A DNA stretch of 64,000 nucleotides from Larkinella rosea (GTDB lineage: Bacteria > Bacteroidota > Bacteroidia > Cytophagales > Spirosomataceae). The stretch's first letter is position 1. The number at the start of each line of letters is the position of its first letter. The position numbers and the translations under genes are program-made. Shown here in pieces: positions 17,262 to 26,802 of this stretch. The notes under the pieces were generated by a model, which did no database searches, had not been told where the DNA came from, and was given only the letters and a program-made list of their open reading frames with translations. The DNA lies in contig NZ_RQJO01000009.1 of assembly GCF_003858635.1 (NCBI RefSeq), positions 310,001 to 374,000 on the forward strand. Reading direction: 5' to 3'.

Positions 17262-18008
17262 ATGAACTTACGTTGTCTGCTGATCGATGACGAACCCCAC
17301 GCTGTGGAAATTATCGAATCGTACATCGAAATGGTCGATGGACTCGAGATCGTTGGCAAATGCCACAATGCCGTTCAGGCCTTCAGTCTACTCCAGTCCA
17401 TGCCGGTCGATCTGCTGTTTCTGGATATTAAAATGCCCAAACTCACCGGGACCGACTTCCTGCGGAGTTTGCGGAATCCACCCAAAGTGATTTTTACGAC
17501 GGCCTATCGCGAATACGCCCTCGACGGTTTTGACCTGGATGTGATCGATTACCTGCTGAAACCAATTCCGTTCGAGCGGTTTTTGCGGGCGGTTTCCAAG
17601 GTCATGCAATTGGAACCCCAGTCGGTTTCGCTTCAGGGGGCTGAACCGGATCAGCCGTTGGTCGAAAAAGAGCTGGGGCCGTCGGAACGCGGTGCATTTC
17701 TGTACTTCCGCGCCGATCGTAAAATGGTGAAAATCTACACCAGGGACATTCTGTACGTCGAAAGCCTGAAAGATTACATTAAAATCATCACGACGACCGC
17801 CAAACCGCTGGTGGTGAAACAGGCCATTAGCTCGGTCGAATCCATGCTACCGAACCGGGATTTTCTGCGCATTCACCGGTCGTTCATCGTCGCCATCGAC
17901 AAGATAACCGCCTGGTCGCCCAGCCACATCGAAATCGCCGGTCAGGAACTCCCGATTGGGCGGCTCCATCAAAAAGAAGTGGGAAAGGCGTTGAAAATGG
18001 AGGTATAG
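17262..18008 (+). CDS. LytTR-family response regulator
   Basis: This 248-residue regulator has a receiver domain (D9, D10, phospho-acceptor Asp55 in LLFLDIKMP, conserved Lys in DYLLKPIPF) and a C-terminal LytTR DNA-binding domain (about 140-245; ILYVESLKDYIKI, FLRIHRSFIVAI and ELPIGRLHQKEV). It lies directly after its partner kinase and is probably co-transcribed with it. No LytTR target repeat was identified in the window. Confidence 0.93.
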   Translation: MNLRCLLIDDEPHAVEIIESYIEMVDGLEIVGKCHNAVQAFSLLQSMPVDLLFLDIKMPKLTGTDFLRSLRNPPKVIFTTAYREYALDGFDLDVIDYLLKPIPFERFLRAVSKVMQLEPQSVSLQGAEPDQPLVEKELGPSERGAFLYFRADRKMVKIYTRDILYVESLKDYIKIITTTAKPLVVKQAISSVESMLPNRDFLRIHRSFIVAIDKITAWSPSHIEIAGQELPIGRLHQKEVGKALKMEV

Positions 18009-18128
18009 TTTGCTGCAATTGGTGAGCGGTTTGCGGTTTTAGATTCCGGGTTGTTCAACTGGCGTTTCTGGCTTAGGGACAGTATATTGACCTGAAAACC
18101 AGCTGATTTCTAAAAACCGTTTCCTGTC

Positions 18129-18434
18129 ATGTTCATCGAACGAAATGTATTTTACCTGAAATTCGGGGCGAGTCGGGCCGCGATTCAGCTTTGGAAGGAC
18201 TATTTGAGTGCTGCTCACGAGTTTGATGACCAGATTCAGGCCCGGCTACTGACCGACCTGAGCGGCACCGGCTACGTGTTGGTGCTGGAACTGACCTATC
18301 CTACCTACGCCGAACTGGAACCGTCGCGCTGCCGACTGACCCAACTGCCTTCCTGGCGGGAGTTTTATCAGAAATTCATCCCCTTGTGTGAGCGCTCGGA
18401 GCGAACCTTGTATAAGACGGAAGTTGCGTATTGA
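18129..18434 (+). CDS. Conserved hypothetical protein, likely dimeric alpha-beta barrel type
   Basis: This 101-residue soluble protein begins MFIERNVFYLKFG and contains an alternating beta/alpha pattern with GYVLVLELTYPTYAEL and PSWREFYQKFIPLCE. The pattern is like NIPSNAP- or DUF6176-type dimeric alpha-beta barrels, but the match is by general shape only. It stands between the LytTR regulator and the Uma2 gene with no operon evidence. Function unknown. Confidence 0.6.
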   Translation: MFIERNVFYLKFGASRAAIQLWKDYLSAAHEFDDQIQARLLTDLSGTGYVLVLELTYPTYAELEPSRCRLTQLPSWREFYQKFIPLCERSERTLYKTEVAY

Positions 18435-18478
18435 TTCTTTTTGCCGGAAAAACCGTATTTTGCAGTAAATGATATGAT

Positions 18479-19144
18479 ATGGAGACGCTTGAGAAGAAGG
18501 AAGTTTCTGGACAATCCCGTAAAAAAGTAGGTGTCAAATCCTCGGTAAAAACGTCTAAACAAACAGTAGCGCTTGAATCACTGGTTTACGAAGTGCTAGA
18601 TGGGCGACCACTATATTACCGTGGATACGAAGACGTTTTGATTGGCAGAAAAACACCGGAAGAAATTATGGGTTCCAGTTCATTGCAGTGGGTTCTTGTC
18701 ACTTATTTCATGAGAATAATGATTCGTTCGCTGGATGAGAAAAAGTATTGGTTTGCTTCAAATGAAGCGGGTGTACATCTCGATCATCGTAACAATTTAT
18801 CCCACGCTGTAGCGGTTTATGAGAAAATGGTTCTAACGCCCGATAAAATTAGTGTCCATTACGTTGATGTCCCTGCCAAAGTTGTCATTGAAATTGATGT
18901 GAAAGCTGACATTTCTAAAATCGAAGACTTCAACTACGTCAACAAGAAAACCCGGAAACTGCTCGATTTTGGTACCAGTAAAGTAATTTGGGTTTTCACC
19001 GACACCCAGCAAGTGATGATTGCCGAGCAATCCGCCGACGCCTGGCTTACGATGGATTGGAACCGGGAGTTGGAATTACTGGATGGTCAGTATTTTAATA
19101 TTGCCCGGTATTTAGACGAAGAGGGAATTAAGGTTGGGGAATGA
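18479..19144 (+). CDS. Uma2-family (DUF820) putative endonuclease
   Basis: This 221-residue protein has a Lys/Ser-rich N-terminus (about 1-30) followed by a Uma2-like PD-(D/E)XK nuclease fold: VYEVLDGRPLYYRG, DVLIGRKTPEEIMGSS, then VVIEIDVKADI and a Lys further along in NKKTRKLLDFGTSKVIW. The usual fold has E-x-K in the core strand; here the core reads EIDVK. The family is common in cyanobacteria and Bacteroidetes, and its role is unknown. The gene is lower in G+C than its neighbours and ends in a 16-bp perfect inverted repeat. Confidence 0.75.
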   Translation: METLEKKEVSGQSRKKVGVKSSVKTSKQTVALESLVYEVLDGRPLYYRGYEDVLIGRKTPEEIMGSSSLQWVLVTYFMRIMIRSLDEKKYWFASNEAGVHLDHRNNLSHAVAVYEKMVLTPDKISVHYVDVPAKVVIEIDVKADISKIEDFNYVNKKTRKLLDFGTSKVIWVFTDTQQVMIAEQSADAWLTMDWNRELELLDGQYFNIARYLDEEGIKVGE

Positions 19145-19195
19145 TTTTAAGCACATTAGCAGAAATTGGTAACGTTTTTTAATGTGCTTAAAATC
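19143..19195. terminator. Perfect 16-bp inverted repeat between converging genes
   Basis: GATTTTAAGCACATTA at 19143-19158 is the exact reverse complement of 19180-19195, with a 21-nt loop containing a T run. It overlaps the stop of the Uma2 gene and ends 12 bp before the stop of the peptidase gene on the other strand. It probably ends transcription from both sides, although the stem is AT-rich for a classical terminator. Confidence 0.55.
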
Positions 19196-19206
19196 AATCG
19201 ATACGG

Positions 19207-21402
19207 TTAGTTTTTCAAATACTTTTCCAAATATTCAGTATACTGCTGGTGAAGCAGGAGCGAGGTCGTGCTGTTGTAGGCAACCCCGTGAGCACCCGGC
19301 GGATAGATGCGCAAATCGGCGTCTTTTCCGGCGTCTTCCAGCGCATTCATCAGCTGCATGGTGTTCCGAACGTGCACGTTTTCGTCCATCGTCGAGTGGG
19401 CGATAAACATTTTGCCCTGCAAATTTTTGGCGTTGGGCGAAACTGCGCTTTTCTGATAAAGGGCTTCATTTTCAGGCAATAAACCCATATAGCGCTCGGT
19501 GTAAATGCTGTCATACAACCGCCAGTCGGTGACGGGAGCACCCACCAGCGCCACCTTGAAAATACCGGGATGAGTCAGCATCGTGTAACTGCTCGAATAC
19601 CCGCCGTAGCTGTGGCCTTTGATGGCCATCCGGCCCGCGTCGATCCAGGGCAACGTGCCCAGGTATTTAGCGGTTTCGACGAAATCGCGGCTTTCGTAGA
19701 GCCCCAGTTTTTCGTAGACAATTTTCTCAAAAGCCGAACCGTAACCCCCGCTGCCCCGGTTGTTTACGCTGACGATCACGTACCCCTGCTGCGCCAGAAA
19801 CTGGTGCCAGCCCGAGGTTGTGAACTCATTGTAAACCGATTGCGCGCCCGGCCCCCCGTAAATATCGATTAAAACCGGATACTTTTTAGTCGCGTCGAAG
19901 TCGAGCGGTTTTAGGATTGAGATATCGATTTTCTGCCCGTCGGAGGTGGTGAAATGGGTAATTTCTTTCGGGACATACGCATAATTGTCCAAAAATCGGC
20001 TCACATTCGCATTGGCTTCCAGCGTTTTCAGCGTCTTGCCTTTGGTGTCGCACAGATCCACGCGCAAAGGGGTGGTGACGTTGGAAAACCGGTCGATGTA
20101 GTATTGACTGCCCGGCGAAAAATCGATCTTGTGTCGGCCCGGCGTCTGGGTCAATTTCTGTTTGTTTTTACCGTCAAAATCAACGACATACAACTGCCGG
20201 TCCGTCGGAGATTGCTCTGTCGATGTGTAGTAAATTTTCTTGTTTTTGGCGTCGACATTGTGCACAAAAACCACTTCCCAGTTGCCTTTCGTAACCTGAT
20301 TCAGCAGTTTACCGGTATAATCGTAGCGGTAAATATGCGCCCAGCCGTCGCGCTCCGAAACCCAGAAAAACTCCTGTGAGTTGGCCGGGAAGTAGAAATA
20401 ATGCAAAATACCGGCGAAAAAATCGAATACATCGATCCACGATTTCGAGCTTTCTTCCATGATCAGTTTCGCGTCGCCGGTGCGGCCATTTGCCAGAAAC
20501 AACTTGAGGTGGTTTTGCTTGCGGTTCAAATGCACCAGCGCCAGTTGCCCTTCCTGCGAGGTCCAGTAAATGCGCGGAATGTACCCGTCGGCCAAATCGA
20601 CTTTCATCCAGTGCGATTGCCGGGTGCCAATTTCAATGACACCGATCCGCGCCGTCGGGTTTTTGTCGCCCACCCGCGGGTACGGCAGTTTGGTGAAGTT
20701 TTCGTCAAAACCCTTGTAATCCGTCATGGCATAAATCGGAACCTGGCGTTCGTCGATCTGCCAGTAGGCAATGAATTTGCTGTCTGGCGACCATTCCCAG
20801 GCTTGTGCCAATCCGAACTCCTCTTCATACGCCCAGCCAAACCGGCCGTTGTAGAGCGACGGAGCCGCGTCGTTGGTCAATTGGCTTTCTTGCTGCGACG
20901 CAAAATCGAAAACGAACAGGTTTCCGTCCCGCTCGTACCCAATTTTCGAACCGTCGGGCGACAATTCGGCGGTTTGGGCGTCTTTGGCTACCAGCTTCAA
21001 ACCTTTGTCGGCTACCGAATACACGTAATAATCCGAAATGCCCGACCGACGCCAGACGGGCCGGAAATTCGTCTGGAACAGGAGATTCTTGGAGTCTTTC
21101 GACCATTGAAACGATTCGTAGGCAAACGCTTGGGCGGTTCCGGGAAACGTCAGTTTACTCCCATCAAAGATGACTTCTTCGCGTTGTTCTTTGGGCGAAT
21201 AAGATTTGATGACGCCTTTGTCGATGAACGAAAACCGGGTGCCGCCATCGATCCAGTTAACGCTGGCCGGCCCCTGTGAACCAGTTAGTTGCCCCGTTGC
21301 AGCCAGTGCCTGTTGCAGGTTTTGAAACCGCTGTTTTTGCTGAGAAAATGCGGGAAAACTCAGGACAACGACGAAACCATACAGGAAATATTTTCGGAAC
21401 AT
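19207..21402 (-). CDS. Exported prolyl oligopeptidase family (S9, DPP-IV-like) peptidase
   Basis: Starting at the ATG at 21402, this 731-residue protein has a signal peptide (FLYGFVVVLSFPAFSQQ). An eight-bladed DPP-IV-type beta-propeller follows (about 60-470), then an alpha/beta hydrolase domain. The nucleophile is Ser598 in GHSYGGYSS, the catalytic His lies in PPGAHGVAY, and the catalytic Asp probably lies in STMDENVHV. FGWAYEEEFG matches the Glu-Glu motif of DPP-IV, which binds the substrate amino end. An upstream start at 21516 was rejected because it would add 38 residues before the signal peptide and because a -7 box sits at 21430-21437. It likely removes N-terminal dipeptides in the periplasm. 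Confidence 0.92.
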   Translation of the reverse strand: MFRKYFLYGFVVVLSFPAFSQQKQRFQNLQQALAATGQLTGSQGPASVNWIDGGTRFSFIDKGVIKSYSPKEQREEVIFDGSKLTFPGTAQAFAYESFQWSKDSKNLLFQTNFRPVWRRSGISDYYVYSVADKGLKLVAKDAQTAELSPDGSKIGYERDGNLFVFDFASQQESQLTNDAAPSLYNGRFGWAYEEEFGLAQAWEWSPDSKFIAYWQIDERQVPIYAMTDYKGFDENFTKLPYPRVGDKNPTARIGVIEIGTRQSHWMKVDLADGYIPRIYWTSQEGQLALVHLNRKQNHLKLFLANGRTGDAKLIMEESSKSWIDVFDFFAGILHYFYFPANSQEFFWVSERDGWAHIYRYDYTGKLLNQVTKGNWEVVFVHNVDAKNKKIYYTSTEQSPTDRQLYVVDFDGKNKQKLTQTPGRHKIDFSPGSQYYIDRFSNVTTPLRVDLCDTKGKTLKTLEANANVSRFLDNYAYVPKEITHFTTSDGQKIDISILKPLDFDATKKYPVLIDIYGGPGAQSVYNEFTTSGWHQFLAQQGYVIVSVNNRGSGGYGSAFEKIVYEKLGLYESRDFVETAKYLGTLPWIDAGRMAIKGHSYGGYSSSYTMLTHPGIFKVALVGAPVTDWRLYDSIYTERYMGLLPENEALYQKSAVSPNAKNLQGKMFIAHSTMDENVHVRNTMQLMNALEDAGKDADLRIYPPGAHGVAYNSTTSLLLHQQYTEYLEKYLKN

Positions 21403-21429
21403 AAAAACCGCTGTTTGTTGATGCAACGT

Positions 21430-21437
21430 CAAATTTA
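21430..21437 (-). promoter_or_regulatory. Probable -7 box for the DPP-IV-like gene
   Basis: The minus strand reads TAAATTTG (consensus TAnnTTTG), 28 bp before the ATG at 21402. It lies inside the longer open frame and so favours the shorter start. No clear -33 TTTG was found at 19 bp. Confidence 0.45.
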
Positions 21438-21534
21438 ACGAAAAAAATAGATTGAATTTATGGGCGATAGTTGAGTAGATAAGTAGGGTAACTGGGCTCT
21501 TATCGCGTATCGGCAATCTTTTTTACAATCCGGA

Positions 21535-22140
21535 ATGATTTATTCGGTAACAACGGACGATAAAACCTTGTGGCAGGCTTTTAAGCGGGGCGATGAAACC
21601 GCCTTCTCGCTGCTCTACCAGCGGTATGTCCGGGTGTTGTTCAGTTACGGCAAAAAAATAACCGGTGACGAACAGGCCGTTGAAGATGCCGTTCAGGATT
21701 TATTCGTTGACTTGTGGCAGAGCCGCAGTCGGCTGAGCGACGTCGAATCGGCCCGGTTTTATTTGTTTCGATCGCTACGCCGAAAAATTCACCGGTCCAT
21801 TCGCCCGGATCAGGTGCTGTCCGAACGCTGGGAAACCACTGACGAACTGCTGTTGCCCATCAGCCATGCCGCCGAAACGGAAGTGATCAATGCGGAACTG
21901 TTACAGATTCAAACCGCTGATTTACAGGCCAAACTAAAATCGCTTCCGCTGCGGCAATACGAAGTTTTGATCCTTTACTATTACCAGGATTTTACGTATC
22001 CTCAGATTGCTATGATGCTGGGAATCAATGAACAATCGGTCCGTAACCTGCTGCAACGGGCCCTGCTTAAACTCCGGCAATTTGCTTTTTTGCTGACCTT
22101 CCTCGCCTTTTTTCTACTTTTTTTGCCTGAAGTGAGTTAA
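21535..22140 (+). CDS. ECF sigma factor with hydrophobic C-terminal tail
   Basis: This 201-residue ECF sigma-70 factor has a region 2 (FSLLYQRYVRVLFSYGKK and VEDAVQDLFVDLWQSR) and a region 4 (LPLRQYEVLILYYYQDFTYPQIAMMLGINEQSVRNLLQRALLKLR). The last 20 residues (FAFLLTFLAFFLLFLPEVS) form a strongly hydrophobic tail that could touch the membrane. It precedes fecR, susC and susD in the same direction. Known systems of this type switch on the downstream TonB-dependent transporter when the outer-membrane receptor senses its ligand. It is divergent from the peptidase gene. Confidence 0.9.
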   Translation: MIYSVTTDDKTLWQAFKRGDETAFSLLYQRYVRVLFSYGKKITGDEQAVEDAVQDLFVDLWQSRSRLSDVESARFYLFRSLRRKIHRSIRPDQVLSERWETTDELLLPISHAAETEVINAELLQIQTADLQAKLKSLPLRQYEVLILYYYQDFTYPQIAMMLGINEQSVRNLLQRALLKLRQFAFLLTFLAFFLLFLPEVS

Positions 22141-22206
22141 ATGCCCGCTGCGTCGTCTCTTTCCTGATAAAGGGATAATCTAATTTTTTACCCAAAAAAC
22201 CGCATA

Positions 22207-23274
22207 ATGGATTTCGCCAATTCTGACCTGGAGGCTTTGTTAAAAGATGAAACCTTTCGGCAATGGGTGTTTGAGCCAACGCGCGAAACCGACGCCTTTT
22301 GGCAGCAGTTGCTGGATCAGTTTCCGGAGAAGCGGGCCCTCGTCGAAAAAGCCCGGGCGGTTTTGCTGGGGATTGATCAGGAGGTGGTGGAAAATTTCCC
22401 GGATGAGGAGCAGGTTGGGCGGATGTTTGCCAATGTGCAGGACCGCATTCAGTCGGCTCCAGGCTCCCGGTTTCAGATCGGCTGGCGGTGGCTGGCGGCT
22501 GCGTCGGTGCTGCTTTGCCTGGGGGTGTGGTTGTATTCGAAAAACCGTCCGGCCACGCAATATGAACAATTGATCGATCAGGCTTCGGTGGCGCTGCTCG
22601 AAAAAGTGAATACGTCCGGAACGCCCGTTACGGTTTCGCTGCCCGATGGAAGTACGGTTTTGCTGCAACCCAACAGCCGGATCGGTTACGCCCGGGACTT
22701 CAATCGACAGGACAAGCGGGAAGTGTATCTATCGGGCGATGCGTTTTTTCAGGTGACCAAAAATCCCGGTAAACCCTTTTTTGTCTATGCTGACGAGTTG
22801 GTTACAAAAGTGTTGGGAACCAGTTTCTGGGTGAAAGCCGCCGAAGTCGGGAAACAGGTGGTCGTGCAGGTGAAAACCGGGAAAGTGTCGGTTTTTGCCC
22901 GAACCGACAGCCGCGCCAACGAAATGCAGGCCAACCGCGAACTGGAAGGCGTGGTATTGACCCCCAATCAGCAAATTCTGTTTTCCCGCGATGACATTCG
23001 GATGAAGAAAACGCTGGTGGCCGAGCCGCTGCCCGTTCTGGTCCAAAACTTTGAGTTTAAGGACGAGCCGGTTTCCAAAATATTCGCAGCGCTGGAGCAG
23101 GCCTACGGGGTCGATATTGTGTACGATGAAGACCTGCTCGGTCATTGTTTGTTAACGGCGTATTTATCGGACGAACCGCTTTTTGAAAAACTTTCACTGC
23201 TCTGTAAGGGTATCGAAGGGCGATATGAAGTGGTTGACGCCCAGATTGTTATTTCAGCCAAGGGTTGTCAGTAG
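22207..23274 (+). CDS. FecR-family anti-sigma factor
   Basis: This 355-residue protein has a cytoplasmic N-terminal sigma-binding region (about 1-92), one membrane helix (about 95-117; WRWLAAASVLLCLGVWLY) and a periplasmic FecR domain with SLPDGSTVLLQPNSRI, EVYLSGDAFFQVTK and KVLGTSFWVKA. A C-terminal DUF4974-like region follows (FEFKDEPVSKIFAALEQAYG). It lies between the sigma factor and the SusC gene and should relay the receptor signal to the sigma factor. Confidence 0.93.
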   Translation: MDFANSDLEALLKDETFRQWVFEPTRETDAFWQQLLDQFPEKRALVEKARAVLLGIDQEVVENFPDEEQVGRMFANVQDRIQSAPGSRFQIGWRWLAAASVLLCLGVWLYSKNRPATQYEQLIDQASVALLEKVNTSGTPVTVSLPDGSTVLLQPNSRIGYARDFNRQDKREVYLSGDAFFQVTKNPGKPFFVYADELVTKVLGTSFWVKAAEVGKQVVVQVKTGKVSVFARTDSRANEMQANRELEGVVLTPNQQILFSRDDIRMKKTLVAEPLPVLVQNFEFKDEPVSKIFAALEQAYGVDIVYDEDLLGHCLLTAYLSDEPLFEKLSLLCKGIEGRYEVVDAQIVISAKGCQ

Positions 23275-23373
23275 TTGAACTGGATTGACAACTTGATTTA
23301 TACTTACAAAAAAAATGTATATAAAATCTACCGGTTTTGTGAAGTAAAAAGCTCCTGATTGATCATAGAGCTA

Positions 23374-23381
23374 TATATTTG
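23374..23381 (+). promoter_or_regulatory. Possible -7 box for susC
   Basis: TATATTTG fits TAnnTTTG, 58 bp before the susC ATG. The -33 element is not at the standard spacing. That could be expected if this promoter is read by the ECF sigma factor encoded upstream, but this is inference. Confidence 0.35.
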
Positions 23382-23439
23382 CCCTATCGGAGCAATGGAG
23401 AATCTCATTATGCAATCAATAACCCAACTAAGTGACTAG

Positions 23440-26400
23440 ATGAAAATAAATCTTCCTACCTTGATTTCCTGGCGAAAAGCCTTGGAAATGAGTTGCCTGC
23501 AACTATTTATTTCCGGTTTCTTAACCAGCATCGCTTTAGCCACCGGTATTCGTGCACAGGCCATTTTAGATACCAAAGTGACGATTCAGGTGCAAAGCCA
23601 GGATGTAAAATCCGTGTTGGCGCTCATTGAAGAGCAGACCAAAATCCGGTTTCTCTACAGCACCAGTCTGATTCAGGCCGAACGAAAAGTGTCGCTCCAT
23701 GTGCAGCGCGAAAAGCTGGGAACCGTGCTGGAAGAAATGCTAAAACCGCTAAACCTCGGCTACGAGGTGTCGGGTAAACAGATCATTCTGAACCGTTTAC
23801 CGCTGGCGCCGGTTCCAAACGCCAAATCATCTTCATCTGAATCGTCCGGGCTGGTGCAACCCGCCGAGGAAACAATTACCGGAACGATTGCCGACGAAAA
23901 AGGAGAGGGGTTGCCTGGTGTTTCCATCATTGTGAAAGGCACCCAGCGCGGCACCACCACCGACGGCAACGGCCAGTTTCGGATTCAGGTGCCGGATAAA
24001 GCCGCCGTGTTGGTGTTCAGCTATGTCGGTTATCTGACGCAGGAAATTCCGGTCGGCACCAAAACCGTTCTGAACGTCACGCTGGTAACGGACGAAAAAA
24101 CGCTGAGTGAGATCATTGTAGTAGGCTACGGAACCCAGAAAAAACGGGATTTGACGGGGGCTATTTCGTCGATTTCCAGCAAAGATATCGCCGAAACGCC
24201 GTCGGCCAATTTTCTCGCCAATGCGCAGGGCCGGCTGGCGGGGGTCGACATCGTACGGGCCAATGGCGCTCCGGGTTCCAACCCGACGATTCGGATTCGC
24301 GGAAACCGGTCGATCAACGCCAGCAATAATCCGCTATACGTCATCGACGGCATTCCGACCGACGTGAATATCAACGACTTCAACCCCAACGACATTGAGT
24401 CGATGGAGGTTCTGAAAGATGCCAGTGCCGTCGCCATTTACGGATCGCGGGGCGCTAATGGTGTGATTCTGATTACGACTAAACGCGGCAAGGAAGGGAA
24501 AACCGTGTTGAGTTACGATGGCTATTACGGCGTCAAAAAGGCCAAAAAGGACCTGAATCTGATGAATGGCGAGGAGTTTGTCCGGTATGCACGCATCTCG
24601 CGCGGACTCGCTCCCGACAACGCCAGCCAGGATGCTTCGCTGCTCAGCAGTGTGGAAATCGACAATCTGGCGAAAGGCCTTTCGACCAACTGGCTCGACC
24701 TGATTCTGCGCGACGGCGTTCAGCAAAGCCACCAGCTTTCGGCCAGTGGCGGGTCCAAGAATACGACTTATTACCTGTCCGGTTCGTTTTTCGACGAAAA
24801 GGGCGTCATGCAGAAAAGTGATTACCGGCGCTATTCGTTTCGGGCCAATATCGACACCAAACTGACCGAGCGGCTTCGGCTGGGGGTAAGCGCAACGGTT
24901 TCGACCGATGTACAGAACCTGATGGCAAACGCGCCTTATACCAATGCCCTGACGTTTTCGCCCCTGGTGGCACCGTACGATGCCAATGGCGGTTTCTTAG
25001 CGTATCCGAACCCCCGCGAAGGCAATATTACGAGTCCCTTGCTGGAGTATCAGCCGAATCAATTCGTAGACGAGCGGAAGAAATACCGGATTTTTGCCAC
25101 GATTTTCGGCGAATATACAATCGCCGAAGGGCTGACGTACCGACTGAACTACGGCCCGGATTTCAGTACCTACCGCCGGGGAAATTACAACGGCACGCTG
25201 GCCGGAAGCGCCAGCACGGCCACGGTCGAAAACCAGCAGAATTTTGCGTACACGCTTGAGAATCTGTTGAGTTACAACAAGAAATTTGGGGCGCATTCGC
25301 TGAATGTAGTGGGGCTGTTCAGTACGCAGAAAAACCGCTTTGAATCGTCGAGCGCGAGCGGGCGGGATATTCCGATCGAAACCTCCTCCTTCTACGATCT
25401 GGGAAGCGCCACAACCGTTACCGGCATCACCAGCTCCCTGACGCAGTGGGGGTTACTGTCGTACATGGGCCGGATCAACTACGGTTTTAAAGACCGGTAT
25501 CTGCTCACGCTGACCGGCCGCGCCGATGGCTCCTCGCGCCTGTCGAAAGGAAATAAATGGGCGTTTTTTCCGTCGGTTTCGGCGGGCTGGGTAATTTCGG
25601 ACGAGGCCTTTCTGTCGGGTAATAAAACGCTCTCGTTTCTGAAACTCCGGGTGGGTTACGGCGAAGTCGGCAATACGTCGATTGCGCCATACCAGACGCT
25701 GGGCGGGCTGGGCCGTTCGATCTACGCCTTTGGCAATGATCCCGGTTACGGCTACGGCTTGAGCGTTATCCCGAATCCCGATCTGAAGTGGGAAATCTCC
25801 AAAACCCTGAACGTTGGGTTTGATTTCGGTTTCCTGGGCGACCGGATCACCGGTTCCATCGAACGGTACGACACCAAAACCAGCGATTTGCTGCTGAGCC
25901 GGCTCATTCCGATTTCGTCTGGTTACGCATCGGTTTTGCAAAACATCGGCGCCACCCGCAACCGGGGCTGGGAACTGACGCTGAACGGCACGGTTTTAAA
26001 CACCAGTTCTGGTTTTAAATGGGACGCCGGACTGAATCTGTTTGCCAACAAGGAAGAGATTGTTGATTTGTTCAACGGCAAGGACGATGTAGGTAATCAG
26101 TGGTTTATTGGTCAGCCGATCTCGGTTTTTTATAACTTCAAACAATTGGGTATCTGGCAGACCGGCGAAGCGGCTCAGGCGGCTGCCGAAGCGAAACAAC
26201 GCCCCGGCGATATTAAAATTGCCGACGTTAATGGCCGGGATGCCGCCGGAAATTTGACCAACAAACCCGATGGCGTGATCAATTCCGACGACCGGACGGT
26301 GTTGGGTTCTACCGTTCCGAAGTGGAGTGGCGGTTTGACGAACCGGTTCAGTTTCAAGGGAATCGACTTTTCGTTTCTGGTCTATGCGCGGCAGGGGCAA

Positions 26401-26787
26401 ATGCTCCGGAGTGATTTTCATAACCTGGGCGGAAACCAGTGGCAGGGGCGGTTCAATAGCCTGAATTTTGATTACTGGACGCCCACGAATCCCTCGAATT
26501 CCATTCCGATGCCCTACGCGGCATCGGCGCCTTTGTACGCCGACGCGGTGCGGTTTTACGATGGGTCGTTTGTCAAAATCCGGAACATCACCCTGGGCTA
26601 TTCGCTGCCGAAAAGCCTGCTGGCGAAAGTGCACATTTCGAGCCTGCGGATTTACGGAACCGCCGATAATGCCTTCATTTTCTCGCCGTACAAACTGGTT
26701 GATCCCGAATCGTCGACGGGCATCGTGGGCGGAGCAACGCCAATGACATCGGCAACCTACGTATTCGGTCTGAATCTTAAATTTTAA
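23440..26787 (+). CDS. SusC/RagA-family TonB-dependent transporter with STN signalling domain
   Basis: This 1115-residue outer-membrane transporter has a signal segment, an STN (secretin/TonB N-terminal) domain (about residues 45-130) and a carboxypeptidase-like beta-sandwich (about 145-225; GLPGVSIIVKGT and TDGNGQFRI). A plug domain follows (about 225-345; VVGYGTQKKRDLTGAIS and PLYVIDGIP), then a 22-strand barrel ending in the expected aromatic residue (GLNLKF). The STN domain is the part that signals to FecR, which agrees with the sigma/FecR genes just upstream. It works with the SusD lipoprotein encoded 15 bp downstream. The ligand is unknown; the two sulfatases that follow suggest a sulfated substrate. 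Confidence 0.95.
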   Translation: MKINLPTLISWRKALEMSCLQLFISGFLTSIALATGIRAQAILDTKVTIQVQSQDVKSVLALIEEQTKIRFLYSTSLIQAERKVSLHVQREKLGTVLEEMLKPLNLGYEVSGKQIILNRLPLAPVPNAKSSSSESSGLVQPAEETITGTIADEKGEGLPGVSIIVKGTQRGTTTDGNGQFRIQVPDKAAVLVFSYVGYLTQEIPVGTKTVLNVTLVTDEKTLSEIIVVGYGTQKKRDLTGAISSISSKDIAETPSANFLANAQGRLAGVDIVRANGAPGSNPTIRIRGNRSINASNNPLYVIDGIPTDVNINDFNPNDIESMEVLKDASAVAIYGSRGANGVILITTKRGKEGKTVLSYDGYYGVKKAKKDLNLMNGEEFVRYARISRGLAPDNASQDASLLSSVEIDNLAKGLSTNWLDLILRDGVQQSHQLSASGGSKNTTYYLSGSFFDEKGVMQKSDYRRYSFRANIDTKLTERLRLGVSATVSTDVQNLMANAPYTNALTFSPLVAPYDANGGFLAYPNPREGNITSPLLEYQPNQFVDERKKYRIFATIFGEYTIAEGLTYRLNYGPDFSTYRRGNYNGTLAGSASTATVENQQNFAYTLENLLSYNKKFGAHSLNVVGLFSTQKNRFESSSASGRDIPIETSSFYDLGSATTVTGITSSLTQWGLLSYMGRINYGFKDRYLLTLTGRADGSSRLSKGNKWAFFPSVSAGWVISDEAFLSGNKTLSFLKLRVGYGEVGNTSIAPYQTLGGLGRSIYAFGNDPGYGYGLSVIPNPDLKWEISKTLNVGFDFGFLGDRITGSIERYDTKTSDLLLSRLIPISSGYASVLQNIGATRNRGWELTLNGTVLNTSSGFKWDAGLNLFANKEEIVDLFNGKDDVGNQWFIGQPISVFYNFKQLGIWQTGEAAQAAAEAKQRPGDIKIADVNGRDAAGNLTNKPDGVINSDDRTVLGSTVPKWSGGLTNRFSFKGIDFSFLVYARQGQMLRSDFHNLGGNQWQGRFNSLNFDYWTPTNPSNSIPMPYAASAPLYADAVRFYDGSFVKIRNITLGYSLPKSLLAKVHISSLRIYGTADNAFIFSPYKLVDPESSTGIVGGATPMTSATYVFGLNLKF

Positions 26788-26802
26788 GTCGTGCCTCAAA
26801 CC

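Noticed and set aside
20401-21279. 292-residue plus-strand frame
   Set aside because: Antisense to the DPP-IV-like peptidase, whose motifs are certain; Arg/Phe-rich composition is typical of a shadow frame.
21403-21516. Upstream start for the DPP-IV-like peptidase
   Set aside because: It would place 38 residues before a clear signal peptide, and a -7 box lies within the extra stretch.
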